Shown: piece after piece, positions 46,593-58,269 of the stretch
How the letters are laid out: each line of letters opens with the position of its first letter
How positions within the stretch are numbered: the stretch's first letter is position 1
DNA from: Margaritispora aquatica
Lineage: Eukaryota > Ascomycota > Leotiomycetes > Helotiales > Discinellaceae
Reading direction: 5' to 3'
DNA length: 64,000 nt
Assembly (NCBI GenBank): GCA_007644065.1
Contig: VJWN01000014.1
Coordinates: 1,178,001-1,242,000 of the forward strand
The notes under the pieces: model-generated
The model's database searches: none
What the model saw: the letters and a program-made list of their open reading frames with translations, nothing else
What the model was told of the DNA's origin: nothing
Position numbers and translations under genes: made by a program

Positions 46593-48245
46593 ATGACCAC
46601 CGGGAATCAAATCACAATTGATCCCAAGATGAACGCCGCTCAGAGTCACCTATCTGATCATCAGCAAGCTCCGCCATGGTCTCCAAGTTCATGGACCACC
46701 AAACCCATCAAACAAGATGCCATCTATGTGGACCGCGAGAAAGTTGACAAGTCTCTAGCAAAACTTCAACGACTTCCTCCAATTGTCACGCCGTCAGAAA
46801 TTGTCAAGCTCAAGGCCAGTCTGCGTGATGTAGCTCTTGGCAAAGCTTTCCTACTTCAGGGTGGTGACTGTGCTGAGCTCTTCGACTATTGTGAAGAGAA
46901 TGCAATCGAATCCAAGATCAAGTTGCTTCTTCAGATGAGTTTGGTTCTCATTTGGGGGGCGAATAAACCAGTCGTCAGAATTGCTCGTATGGCTGGTCAA
47001 TATGCCAAGCCTCGTTCAAGCCCCACGGGTTCGTCTTCTCCATGCATTCATGCACTCCTCGCTCCACCTTAACAACGCCAAGTTGAAGCATCTTCAATCA
47101 GCCTCGCCATCTTGTTGACACTTCCAATATATCTGTTGCGAAGACATGCTAACCAAGTTACAGAAATGGTCAATGGCAAGGAGACTCCTTCTTTCAGAGG
47201 TGATATTCTGAATGGTTTTGAGCTGGATGAAAGAGACTTAGACCCAGCAAGACTTGTCAGGTAAGTCTTCTTCCTAATCCCTTTCGGCTTTCTTTACTGA
47301 TGTCGTACCAGCGCCTACTTCCATTCAGCAAGCACCTTGAATTTCGTCAGAGGTTCTCTTGCGTCTGGAATTGCCGATCTTCATCGCCCCCTCGACTGGG
47401 GTCTTGGTCACGTTCGAGATACCGCCCTTCAAACCCAATACTCCAACATTGTCTCTTCAATAACCGACTCTCTCCGCTTCATGCGAACTGTCGGTGCAGA
47501 TACCGCTGGGCAGCTCCAGACCGTTGATTTATACACCAGCCACGAAGGACTTCTCCTCGAGTACGAACAAAGCCTGACCAGAAGGCTCAAGAATCCTCCC
47601 AATTACACTTCATCACGTGCAGACTCTGGTGATGATGGAAGATCATACTTCAATACATCCGCACACTTTCTTTGGATAGGAGATCGCACCAGACAGATCG
47701 ACGGTGCGCATATCGAGTACTTTCGTGGCATCGAGAACCCCATCGGAGTAAAGATTGGTCCCACAACATCTTCCTCGGATCTTCTTGCACTCTTGCGCAT
47801 ATTGAACCCATCAGTTGAAGTAGGCAAGATCACCCTCATCACCCGTTATGGAGCTTCAAAGGTTCGCACGCTTCTTCCAACGCATATCCGCATTGTTGAG
47901 GGCAGTGAGTACAAGAACTCCGTCGTCTGGCAATGCGATCCGATGCATGGAAATACAAGGTCAACCTCCACAGGCATAAAGACCAGACAATTCACCGATA
48001 TTCTTACCGAGCTCCAAGAAAGCTTGGCAATTCACAAAGAAGAGGGCAGCTACCTTGGTGGCGTCCATCTTGAGCTAACCGGAGACGCCGTCACCGAATG
48101 CACTGGTGGCAGTGTGGGTCTTAGCGATGAGGATCTCTCTCTCAACTACACTAGTTTCTGTGATCCAAGGCTCAACGAGAAGCAGGCTCTTGAAATGGCT
48201 TTCTTGATTGCTGGTCATTATCGAGGCGAGCAGAACGGCTCGTGA
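46593..48245 (+). CDS. 3-deoxy-D-arabino-heptulosonate 7-phosphate synthase, class II
   Basis: Three exons: 46593-47028, 47164-47260 and 47312-48245; 488 residues. Start set at MTTGNQ; the frame upstream has no ATG. Class II (plant/AroAII type) signatures are clear: LLQGGDCAELFDYC, RMAGQYAKPRSSP, SFRGDILNG, TSHEGLLLEYEQ, WIGDRTRQIDGAH, GVKIGPTTSS and CDPMHGNT. The enzyme condenses phosphoenolpyruvate and erythrose 4-phosphate in the first step of the shikimate pathway, in the cytosol. Filamentous fungi also carry class I (yeast ARO3/ARO4-like) enzymes, and class II copies are sometimes linked to secondary metabolism; nothing nearby supports that here. Catalytic residues look intact. Confidence 0.95.
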
Positions 48246-48959
48246 GAGGTCCTTTCCTCATATCTTGGCATGCAGCTCTTCTCTTTTGGCTTTCATCTCT
48301 TGTGCTAATAAAAGCAATTAAATCACTTTGCATGATTGATGTCACGTCTTGCTTTTCTTCTTCCTCGATCAGGCGAAACTTTCTGCAGACTTTACGACTT
48401 GTGGAATGCTGCCGATTGTATGGCATGCAAAGCCCTCTCCTCTCTGGCTGATGCTATTTAGCAGAATCTTCGAACTTTTCATTCACATTCTAGCTTCAGG
48501 TACAATGACCCGCATTTTGATACTCTCGATCCGAAGTATTTTGTGCAGCATGTCATATGCAATGCAATCGAAGCTTCGTGTAGCAGATTTCCTTCAACTC
48601 GAATTCTCTCCATGACAGGGAATACAGTATCAGGCAATGTTGTCATGCTTTCTTAAGCGTTTTCCTGTCGTCTTAGGATTAGGAAGTGGACATGACCTGA
48701 CTCAGCGCGATACTACCAGAATCGCATATGTTGATCTTGAGGGACGCAATACTCCTTGGCTTTCGTCTCCTCTTTCGACACTCTGCTTTCGTCTCCTCTT
48801 TTGGAATTTTGCTTCGTCTCTTCTTTCAAGACTCTGTCCAGCCGAGATAGAATCCTTTGGTTACTGCCGTTTCCCAGAACAGCTTTTGAATCAATGATGG
48901 GCAGAACTCTGTTGCTGTTCTCTAACTTGTTTCTGAAGATTCCACCTTGTGCCGATGCT

Positions 48960-49297
48960 TCAAGATTCGGGAAAGATAGCGAATAGGTACTTCTTGAAGA
49001 AACTTTTGTCCCCATTTGACGCTGCCAGGAACGAAAGAGCCTTTAACCTGTCACGGGTATTAGCCTTTGTCAAGTTGAGAGCTCGAAGAAGGTCGGTCTT
49101 GCAGATCATTCTGTAATCTTCACGCTTGCGTACGAGTTCTCGTCTGTACAACACTCCACGCTTCTGGCAGCTGTATGGTGGTGGAATCGATTCAAATGTT
49201 TTTGTGTTGACAGGAAGAAATTCGTTGGAAGCAGTCTCAGAAGGGGAAGGAACGCTAGCTCTTCGGCACCAGCCAATGGTATGCGGGCACGGAGTTT
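48960..49297 (-). CDS. Possible terminal exon of an unrecognised gene
   Basis: A minus-strand frame of about 112 codons, open from near 49297 to a stop at 48960, reads like real protein in its second half: RRELVRKREDYRMICKT, LLRALNLTK and FLAASNGDKSFFKKY. It has no ATG at its 5' side; possible acceptors (ATAG, TTGAG) lie just upstream. I could not find a matching upstream exon. It may be the last exon of a gene, a relic, or chance. Confidence 0.22.
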
Positions 49298-49798
49298 GCG
49301 AAGACCATATTCCTCAACGTCTATGTACGAGCCGCTGCGGCTGAGACTTTCAGACTTCACCCGTCAAATCATCCGGATTGTGAAGATCGTTAATGTTTGA
49401 GACAGTGGATCTTTGAGACAAGGGGTTCATAAGTCATCGAAGCAAGTTATCTTGTAGCACAGGAAGTGACTTGCTTACATCCAAACCTGCCCGAGCAAAA
49501 TCATATGCTAGTCATACTCAAGCAGCTCAATCTCTCGATTCTGACAATATCTCGTCAATGCCAGATGATAGACAGTCATGACGGCTACTTGCTTGTCAAT
49601 GATGATCTTGAAGAAACATCCGGAAGAGCATATTGCATGAACGTTCGTTGTTCTCATGCATGATGAATGTTGTACAAGAGTGTTAAGCAACACCAGCTCA
49701 CTTCAAAACACCATGGTTTGGGTTGAAATTACTGCAATATGTTTCAACCGAAAGCTGGATACTGTGCCGACCTGGAACTGGGGACGGTATGTTGTGGG

Positions 49799-49991
49799 CG
49801 GGCTAACTTGGGTACAACATATCCCAGTTGTCTTCCTGCACGGGAAATTATGTCCTAGCAACCAGCTTGATATTTTGTAAAATTGCAAGACGTCAATTAG
49901 TCGTACAGACTTTCACCGCACGACAGCACTACGGGCTAAATGGGGTACAACATGTGCCAGCAGGACTAAATGGGTACAAAATTTGCCCAGG
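49799..49991. repeat. Three diverged copies of a GGGCTAAaTGGGTACAACAT repeat
   Basis: Copies begin near 49799 (GGGCTAACTTGGGTACAACAT), 49930 (GGGCTAAATGGGGTACAACAT) and 49962 (GGACTAAATGGGTACAAAAT). Each is followed by a CCAG-containing end. The last two are about 32 bases apart; the first is some 130 bases away. Confidence 0.65.
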
Positions 49992-50821
49992 AGGGTCTGT
50001 ACTTACAGTCAGACCTGTCGTTCCCAGGTTACAAATGTTTGGGGATCCTGGTTCTTCATCCGAAGCGCTGAGAATCCAAAATCTGGTAGCATATCAGATG
50101 TTTGGAATGGCAGCAGAGAAGGGAAGATGTCGAACTACCACGGAGACATAGACGTAGAACCGACAGGCAGGTTGACGATGAAGTGGAAGGCATCATTTCC
50201 ACTTTCCATGTCCCAGCTCCACGCGAGTCTGACAGTGGCGAAGAGGGAAGCATTAGCAGAGTGGGAAGAGAACGTATCTCTACCGCTACCCCAAGGGAGT
50301 GGGCAGACTTGTTGCAAAGACAAGTTTGGGGCCTATAAGAAGCCCAGTCCCATGGAGAGGAGAGGAGTGGGGGGGAGTGGAGAAGAGGCGGTGGCATTCG
50401 ATGCTGTTACTCCCGTTGCACCATTCTTCTGCTGCTGTTGAGGATATTCAAGGAAATATTTTGTTTTCCGGAGGTGATGGATGACCTCCTCTGGAGGGTG
50501 GCACTGTGAGATGAGGAGTGGGGAAGGCAGTGGGGTGGGATGGAGTGGGATGGAGTGCGTGGTGGGGCGAGTGGGAGATGAGAACAGAGAAGAAGAAGAG
50601 AAAGCAGAAGAAGAGCGCTTGATGTGAGAGCTAAAGGGAAAGTTACAGAGAGAAAATAAACAAGGCAATGAAGCTCTGAATCGAGATTTTGTTTCCATTC
50701 CTAAAGACGTGCGTGCGTACGTGTTGGAGAACCCGCCTTTCTCTCTCCATTCCCCCTTGCATCCCGTCTGTGATTTACCTCAAATCATTTTATATCACCT
50801 AGTTCTAGCCCACCCACCTTC

Positions 50822-50897
50822 CTACTTACCTACCTACCTACATAACTACCTTCATTTAAGGAATTGGGTTCTGTAGGTAAGTCGGTAGGTAGGTAAA
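50822..50897. repeat. Inverted GGTAGGTA runs
   Basis: CTTACCTACCTACCTAC at 50825-50841 is largely complementary to GTAGGTAAGTCGGTAGGTAGG at 50874-50894, so the segment could form a cruciform or RNA hairpin. Confidence 0.55.
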
Positions 50898-51516
50898 TAC
50901 ATTCAATAAAGTGCTGAAAGAGCTGAGACGTAGAACTTGAAGTTCGAAGTAAAATCTCAGAATTGGAAAAAATGCTCTGCAATATGTATTTAGGCAAGTA
51001 CCTGTACACTTGATGGTGAGATGAGATGCAAGACTGGATGGAGGAAGATTGAAGATCCTTAAGTCGCCACGAAGTTCATTGTCACTGAATATAGATGTTT
51101 TATCTTTCCGCAATATTCATTTATACACAATGACGATGTGGTAATCTCCCTTAGCTACTTGATACAAAGTCAATGAGAATTTCAAGTACCTGGCTTATTG
51201 TTTTAGGTCCATTCAGACAAATCAAATGGTTGTCTTCATTGAATATGTTCACTCTTGCTTGATAGGATGAATGAGCGCACAACCTCAAGAAAATCGAGAC
51301 CAAAATGGAGGTAAGATTACAGGCTCATTCATTTTTTCAAACCAAAAACAAACCACAGTTACCAGAACCGTACAACCGCGACTCGTCAGTCCCCGCTCCT
51401 TGCTTTTCGCATCGATCCATCCTCAATACGCAAAAACTAACACAAACTCCATACCAACTTCCCAGCACAAAAGCACAAAAACCAGCCACGCACTCAATCG
51501 CTAAACTTCCCTATCC

Positions 51517-53558
51517 TCACTCTTCGCCAGCACCCATAAAAATCCTAATACTCTTCGCCTGCAAATACTCCTTCAACCCCGCTTCACCACACTCGCGCCC
51601 CTGGCCAGATTGCTTGTAGCCACCAAAGGGGATACGGATATCAGGCCAGTAGGCGGAATTGATCGCAATGAGACCCGCTTGAATTTTGCCGGCGACACGG
51701 AGAGCGCGTGGTATGCTGGAGGTGTAGATGCATGCTAAATTGGGGGCGTTAGTGAGATAATTTGAGGTTTTGGGGGCGGGGTTCGTGACAGGTGGGGATA
51801 ATGCTCGCTATGGGGAGGTGTAAAATGTGTTGGGTGGGAGTACGTACCAGCGAGACCGTAGGTGGTGTCGTTGGCCATTTCTATGACCTCTTCTTCGGTG
51901 TCAAAGGTTGTGACTGTCAGTACTGGACCAAAGACTATGTATACACTGGTTAGCCCTTACTGGTCCACGACAAATCTCAATTCTTGAATGACTGGCAGTC
52001 AAGACTTTCACTTCACCACAGCAGCTGACGTGAAATTGCAGAATAGCAAACAGGGGAACGGTGATCTTGGCTTACTCTCTTCTCGAAATATCTTAGCGTC
52101 CTTCCCTGGATTAAGAAATATGGTAGGCTTAACAAAAAGTCCAGTACCAGTATCACCAGCTCCACCACACATACCACCAGCGATCATCTCAGCGCCATGA
52201 TCTGAAGAATTGATGTATTTCGTAACGCGGTCAAATTGGATCTTGTCGACTATAGGCCCTAACTGAGTTGTCTCCAAGGTTGGGTCTTCGCCAGTTTTCA
52301 CAGCCTGAAATCGCACTTTCAGAGCCGAGATGAAGGTTTCCGATATAGAAGAATGAACGAACACACGAGACGCAGCTGAATATAGATACAAATTAGCCAA
52401 TTCATCGGATAGCAACATGTAGTGTAAAGGGCATACCAATACAAGCCTGTCCAGACAGTACAAAAAAGCCATCGGCGCATCTGTTTTAGTGCTGTGAGCT
52501 TTAGGCATATCGCCAATAAGTTAGAATAACCAACCCGTTCAAAGCCGTGTCCAAATGAGCATCCTTGAACACAATTGCTGGCGATTTGCCACCAAGTTCT
52601 AAAGTAACCTTCTTCATATTACTCTTGTTAGCTTCGTCCTGGACTTTGCGACCAGTTGTACCAGAGCCTGTGAAACTGATCTTGTCAATGTCCATGTGTG
52701 ATGCCAACAAACGACCTGTTTCGGCTCCTCCCGAGACGAAGTTCACGACACCTTCTGGAAAGCCTGCTTCTTTGAATAGTCCCGCAACAGCAAGAGTCGA
52801 AAATGGGTTCTTCTCGGATGATTTGAAAACAAACTTTGCCTTATTAGCATGTATTGTCTGCTGAATTCGGATTGGTACATACGGTATTGCCTGTGGCAAG
52901 TGCTGGTGCGATCTTCCATCCGATGAATCTGAGCAGAATCAATCTACTGTCATTTCAGAATCGTTCGGGTCTTACATTATGGTGGCATTCCATGCAGAGA
53001 TACCAGCACAAACTCCAAACGGTTCGTACTGGATGATGTTGTAGTATCCAGCCTGCTCCTCGAATGATTTCCCTTCCAGCTTGTCCGCATATCCGGCATA
53101 ATCTATAATGTTAAAATAAAGCCAATAATGGACGCCAGGTAAGGGTCATTCATGAATGGAAACACATACACCTGAAGCTCTCCACACACGATGGGTAAAA
53201 CGCATCTCGAGCAGTCTTAATAGGAATTCCCATAGACTTGGTATCAATCAACGCAAATTCGGCCGCTTTCTCCTCTAGGAGATCTGCGAACTTGAGCATA
53301 CACTTAGCACGCTGGCTACCAGTATAAGTGCTCCATGGACCAGACTTGAATGCCTTGCGAGCCGCAGCAACGGCCAGATCGACTTCTAGTTGGCCTGCTT
53401 CAATGAATCTACCAAATTCTTCGCCAGTGTACGGATTGTAGACGACGAACTCCTCGCCTGAGGATGATTTCACCCACTGGAGACAATCAGCAACAGGTTA
53501 TTCGGTTAGGTATAGATGATCAACATGCCTCATTGTTGATGAAGTGCAAATTTTGCAT
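51517..53558 (-). CDS. Aldehyde dehydrogenase (NAD(P)+-dependent, ALDH superfamily)
   Basis: Nine exons: 53558-53529, 53476-53170, 53102-52976, 52928-52883, 52839-52535, 52480-52437, 52375-52076, 51934-51848 and 51734-51517; 487 residues with every phase agreeing. Exon 1 encodes MQNLHFINNE, and its intron starts with GC (GCATGT), a GC-AG intron. ALDH features: ISAWN near residue 150, FTGSGTTGRKV (226-236), catalytic base Glu251 in LELGGKSP and nucleophile Cys285 in LSGQACI. The 34-residue Glu-Cys spacing is canonical. EEIFGPVLTV and PFGGYKQSGQGRE follow. The enzyme oxidises aldehydes to acids in the cytosol (no targeting peptide seen). The substrate is unknown; betaine-, lactaldehyde- or general aldehyde-type are all possible. 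Confidence 0.92.
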
Positions 53559-54242
53559 GACGACTACAACTGGCTAAGTGCAACTGGCCAAGTGAACAAT
53601 TCTTGTTGAATTGAAAACATATCGTAGCTGGCGAGTGAGCTATGCGAAGATGCTATTAACATTGATCAACAGGCTGGTATTAAGATGCGGGGTTCTGTGG
53701 CTGTATTGCTTTGTGTGACAGGTTGACAGAGTTGATGAAGTTGCGTAATACAATATTCAAATCAAGGTTGAACGAGAAATAGTGTAGCTGCATTCTCCTA
53801 GTGAAGTGCCACGGATAGGACGGACTGCAGTTCTTGTCTTGTGATACTTAGAGTTAACGGATGGGAGTTCCGAAATGGTTGGCTTTGAATCTCCTCAACC
53901 TGAAGCCACACCAACTTGACCACTAGGCACACAGTTGACTTCAAAAACTTCACAATAAGCTAAAGAAACATGTTTGTTGGCCCCGGGCAATAATTGGCGG
54001 ACATTATTGTGTGGAATAGAAATCCGGACAAGAGACTTTTCTCCTACCTTACCAAGCCATTCAGGAGCGATCATCAAATACAGGATCATCAAGCCAGGGA
54101 GCCAAAAATGTCCTCCCAAACAGAAATCAGGTAAATTGTCAGTGCAAAGCAAAAATATTTTGGCAGGGAAATCATCTTAATATATGCGACTACAACTGCT
54201 TATGGCAGGAGTCGGGAGAATAGTCCACAATAAACTACTTGT
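53559..54242. other. Intergenic stretch
   Basis: No gene seen. It presumably holds the aldehyde dehydrogenase promoter and the 3' end of the MPDU1-like gene. Confidence 0.45.
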
Positions 54243-55150
54243 TCAACCTCTTCGGCGTGTAGTTGGAGTTTTCGACTTTGGTGTCGCTGTGGAGCTTGCA
54301 GAAGCAAATTCGGCGACTGGAAGTTTCTCCTTTTGCCTCCCCTTAATAGAAACCTTAGTTGGAGCGTTCCAATAGTACACCATTTGAACTGCGAGAACCA
54401 GGTTAAGGGCGAAGCCAGCAACAAATCCATAAAGAATCAATTTGTCATCGACTTCTTGGAGAGTGGTGAAGATTCGAGAAAGAGATCCGGCAAGATAGTT
54501 GAAGACCTGATTTCTGTTAGCATATTGTAGAGACATAAGAGAAGTATACTCACTGCAAAAGCGCTCAACTGTCCAGTTCCTCCCTCTTGCCAAACAGCTG
54601 CAATCTGAGGCAACTTGCTTGCAACACCAAGAACACCGGCTCCAGCTTGCAGATAGCTAAGCATCTTCATATCTACCATGCTCCCGCTGAAAAGCGCAAC
54701 CGCACCGGTCGCTAGTCCAGCAACAAACAAGGCTGCTGTGCTCTGTTTGCCACTATAATGCAACACCAGCACCGCGATCACAACATTCTGAACCATAATC
54801 AAACTCGTCTCGCCATAAGTGCTGAATGGGAAGCCTTGACGGAAGTTGTAGGCGAGTGAAATGAGGTATGCGGAAGTCTCGAGGAGATATGAGAGGAAGG
54901 ATATTCCAGAGGCAGAGCGCGACTGCACCAGCTTGATGATTTGAGGGACTTTGACGATGGAGGAGGCGCCGATGATACCGATTCCGAGACCTTTAGATAT
55001 CGCGAGCTTTAAGCATTCTGCGGACTCAAGATCGATGTCTAAAAGTAACTTTTTGTAGCAGACATCTCCAATAATCGATATGCCGAGGTCACTAATAGGT
55101 TTTGGGAGATTGTGTGTGATGGGCTGCAGAGCACTGCGGAGGGCGTCCAT
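54243..55150 (-). CDS. MPDU1-like PQ-loop protein (mannose-P-dolichol utilization)
   Basis: Two exons, 55150-54554 and 54506-54243, joined in phase 0; 286 residues. The intron is 47 bases with a GCTAAC branch site. Two PQ-loop repeats are visible: SIVKVPQIIKLVQSRSASGIS and SKLPQIAAVWQEGGTGQLSA. About seven transmembrane helices are present, and the order, length and N-terminal preface (YKKLLLDIDLESAECLKLAIS) fit MPDU1 (Lec35), an ER membrane protein needed for use of dolichol-phosphate-mannose and -glucose in N-glycan and GPI synthesis. The C-terminal 45 residues are polar and end in a basic cluster (TTRRRG). Whether fungal members do exactly what MPDU1 does is not settled by sequence. Confidence 0.85.
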
Positions 55151-56922
55151 ATCGATGATTCGAAAGATATATTATCTGGACGTGAGCTCGAGAAAGTGGT
55201 GTGTTGATAAAATGTAAGATCTTACCAAGTATTTCGACGATGAAGACAACAACTCCGTTAATTCGGACGAGGCTGCGAACTTTTGGCTGTCTCGGGTGAT
55301 GTTCGGTCTTAACAACAAATCTGGTTAGCTTCGGAGTGGCGGTAGTATATTTGATCCGACCACTCCCTCCTTGGCAAGCTTAAGCTTCTTGTTTTGTTCC
55401 TCGAACTCTCAGTCTCATCCTCAAACTCCTCTTTTCACTCTCATTCTCTTGCTGGAATTCGTCGAGTGTTATTTTTCTAAGTTATGATCAAATACGTTCT
55501 TATCGCTTCTCCCTGTCTTATGCTCCAAATTTGGAAAGTTCCAGGCTAGGAAAGATTTGCGTGCTTCAGTTCTCAGCCATCTATATTACATTGTCCGTGG
55601 CACCATGTGTTTTATGCTCTCCATCATATTTCATCTTGTTTACGAGCTATCAATGCAGTGATTGGTTTGGATATTGCTTCACAATGTCATTTGCTCCTGT
55701 GCTCCTGTATTCCTGTACTATGTTTGGCAACATACCAGCCACCTCGACTAACATCAAATAGTTGCAAAAGCCACAGCCATATTAGTGTGAATAGTTCTCT
55801 TCTGTGAAAGAAATCCTTGATAGGAGCAGAATCATTTGTTCATTTGCTTTACTGGCAAGTGAAAAGACATACTGTTCATCTTGGATATCACTGCTGTTTT
55901 CTGATGGATTTTGCTTGATATATGTACCTCAAATGCACACCTAAAACATCATGTCAACCTTTCGGTCTCTGACCAACGGATCCAGCCTAGAAAATCTCAT
56001 TGTCTTCTATTAGTCATTGGAAGTCACCAATGCTGTAGCTTTGAGCAGGAACTATGTCCATTTGATCTGAAGGTCAATTCGCTACGTATCAAACACACCT
56101 GAAAACAAAATACTCTCCATATATTTTTGCTGTATCATTTCCAGACCCTTTCGTTTCGATATCTCGTAAAAGCCCGCTGAATAATAAATATCTCAATCGA
56201 TGAGCTCACACTAGCATTTGTGTTAGACTAGGACTTTTGGCTTAGGAGGGCACAACCACCTAGACATGTGTTATAATACGAACATAACATACATGCATGA
56301 GACTTCAAATAAGCTTCACGCTTTCGAGTTGGATCAGTTAAGTTAACTTATTTTTGCCATGAATCCACTCTAAAATGAAATGCTTGGCATCTCATATTTT
56401 CTCGAATTCAAGATTAATGCCACAATTGTTAGTGGCCGAGGTCATCAGATGGTGGCGATGATCTTGGGAATTTACTTTCAACCAGAGCTGATGATAGAGA
56501 AACTTGAATCGAACTTCCTGGATTTCTTCTTCGATTCCGGAGTCTGGTCAAGGCATAGTCGCATTGTGTCGTTGTTAAATATCAAGTAGCCAAAGCTTGA
56601 ATCATGTCCACATGGCATTCCACTTCTCACACTGGAAATAATCCAGATGGGCATGGAAGTTTCAAAAGTCGATGCTTTGTGATCCACCGCTCACAGAAGT
56701 TCTCGACAGAATAAGCTTTTAGGCTGCGACTCACTGGCCTCATTTTCAGATTAGCTTTGTTTAGAGATGTATTGTTTTGCCTCTGATCTTCAATGCATTT
56801 GTCTTGGCATCGTACACTGACCCATCATGATTCATCACGTTCATCTACGATATCTTTCAAGTTGTTATTCTTGAAAACTACATGAAAGTGCAAGTGGAGG
56901 TCGATGAAAATGCCACGAGGTC
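55151..56922. other. Intergenic stretch
   Basis: AT-rich, 1.8 kb, no convincing gene. Pyrimidine-rich runs near 55375-55450 probably belong to the MPDU1-like promoter or leader. Confidence 0.45.
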
Positions 56923-58225
56923 ATGCTGAACTACACGGACGACAGTGGTGCCTTTGCCGATGATGGACTAAGTCGCCAGTCCAGAAGAATACAACTAATC
57001 GTGACAGAATCAGTTTTGATATCTCTCACAGCCGCAGTCGTCGCACTACGAATATGGATACGGAGAGGAATTGGCGCTCTTGGATTAGATGATACGCTAA
57101 TAGTACTTTCACTGGTGAGGCTGTTTTTCATAGTTTGAAGAGATTTTGCTGACCTGGATATGAAGATTTTTGCGATTCTATTCACTCTAAGCACCTCAAT
57201 TTCAACTAAATACGGTTGGACATACCATATCTCTGATATTCAAGATACTGGCGATTTACTTACCGCTGCGTGGGTCTCTCAGCTGATCTTCACCCCAGCA
57301 GTATCTCTTGTCAAAATCTCTATACTGGTTTTCTATTTGAGACTGTCAAACAGTCGAATCTTCCGACAAGCTGTTTTCGCGGGAATGGTATTTGTCATTT
57401 TGTGGTTTCTAATTTTTGAAGCGTTGATCGCAATGACTTGCAACTCTCCCTCGGATCCCATCGGCTTCAACAGCGGCCGGACGACTCACTGCGTAGCTTC
57501 AGATCCAACACCAATATTCCACGGCATTACCAACATCATCTCAGACTTCTACGTCCTGATTCTTCCCATGCGTCTCGTCTGGAACCTAAAAATGCCTCGC
57601 AAACGTCGCATAACCCTAATGTGTCTCTTTGCTGCGGGTGGAATGTGAGCTATCCTGACCTACATCTATACAATCCGTCCTGCCGCTAAACAGGTGCTCT
57701 AGAGCTTGCGTTTTCGGGACTTTCCGCCTCGTCACAGCCATCGGTACGAATGCCTCCAAAGACTTCACCTGGATCGGCTTTCACGTCTGGCTCTGGGCCA
57801 GCGTGGAACTCAATATATGCATCACATGTGCGTGCCTGCCAGCGCTGAAACCATTGATCGTGCAGATGATGCCGTCTTGCGACAGTACCCCTCACGAGGT
57901 TGAAGGAGATGCGGACCAGGAAGTGAGGGAGCCTAGAGAACCGAGGCAGATCCTCCCGTTGCTGGCGCCTGGGAGGCGGGTCACGATGAGATTGAGTGCT
58001 GTTATCGACGGCGAAGCAGACGTGCAGAGTTTTTGGATTAATGAAGTCAGATCGCCCAGTGAAGAGCAGATTGTTAGGGCAAGTAGGGGGAATGGGAGAG
58101 AATTGGAGAAGGGGACTAGGAGTTCGAGTTTGTCCCAGACGCGAGCGAGTACCGCGGATGAGGTGGAGCTGGGAATCAGGAAGACAGTCGAGTTTAGGTT
58201 GGAAGAAAGTGCGTGCAGTGATTAG
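56923..58225 (+). CDS. Fungal rhodopsin-domain integral membrane protein (Pth11-related, no CFEM)
   Basis: Three exons: 56923-57114, 57166-57644 and 57694-58225; 400 residues. Seven transmembrane helices are visible. Landmarks of the fungal rhodopsin domain are present: LRIWIRRGIGALGLDDTLIV (the ...LG.DD family signature after helix 2), WVSQLIFTPAVSLVKISILVFYLRL, the CNSPSDP loop and TNIISDFYVLILPMRLVWNL, followed by WIGFHVWLWASVELNICITCACLPALKPL. The long cytosolic tail of about 120 residues is acidic and Arg/Ser-rich. Related proteins include Pth11-like receptors, but this one lacks the N-terminal Cys-rich CFEM domain. Ligand and role unknown. Convergent with the next gene, with only 44 bases between stops. 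Confidence 0.87.
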
Positions 58226-58269
58226 TTTCACACAATATATGCATCAGTAACATAGATGCAGTGTTGTTT

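Larger units (their letters stand above)
48246..51516. other. Long, mostly non-coding stretch
   Basis: About 3.3 kb. It contains repeated TTTCGTCTCCTCTTT-like units at 48758-48832, an orphan minus-strand open frame (48960-49297), three diverged copies of a 30-base repeat (49799-49991), a GC-rich purine-biased block near 50340-50570 and an inverted pair of GGTAGGTA runs at 50822-50897. No confident gene. Confidence 0.5.

Noticed and set aside
49983..50441. Overlapping frames on both strands
   Set aside because: Neither begins at an ATG in good context or has a domain. The block is GC-rich, which keeps several frames open by chance.
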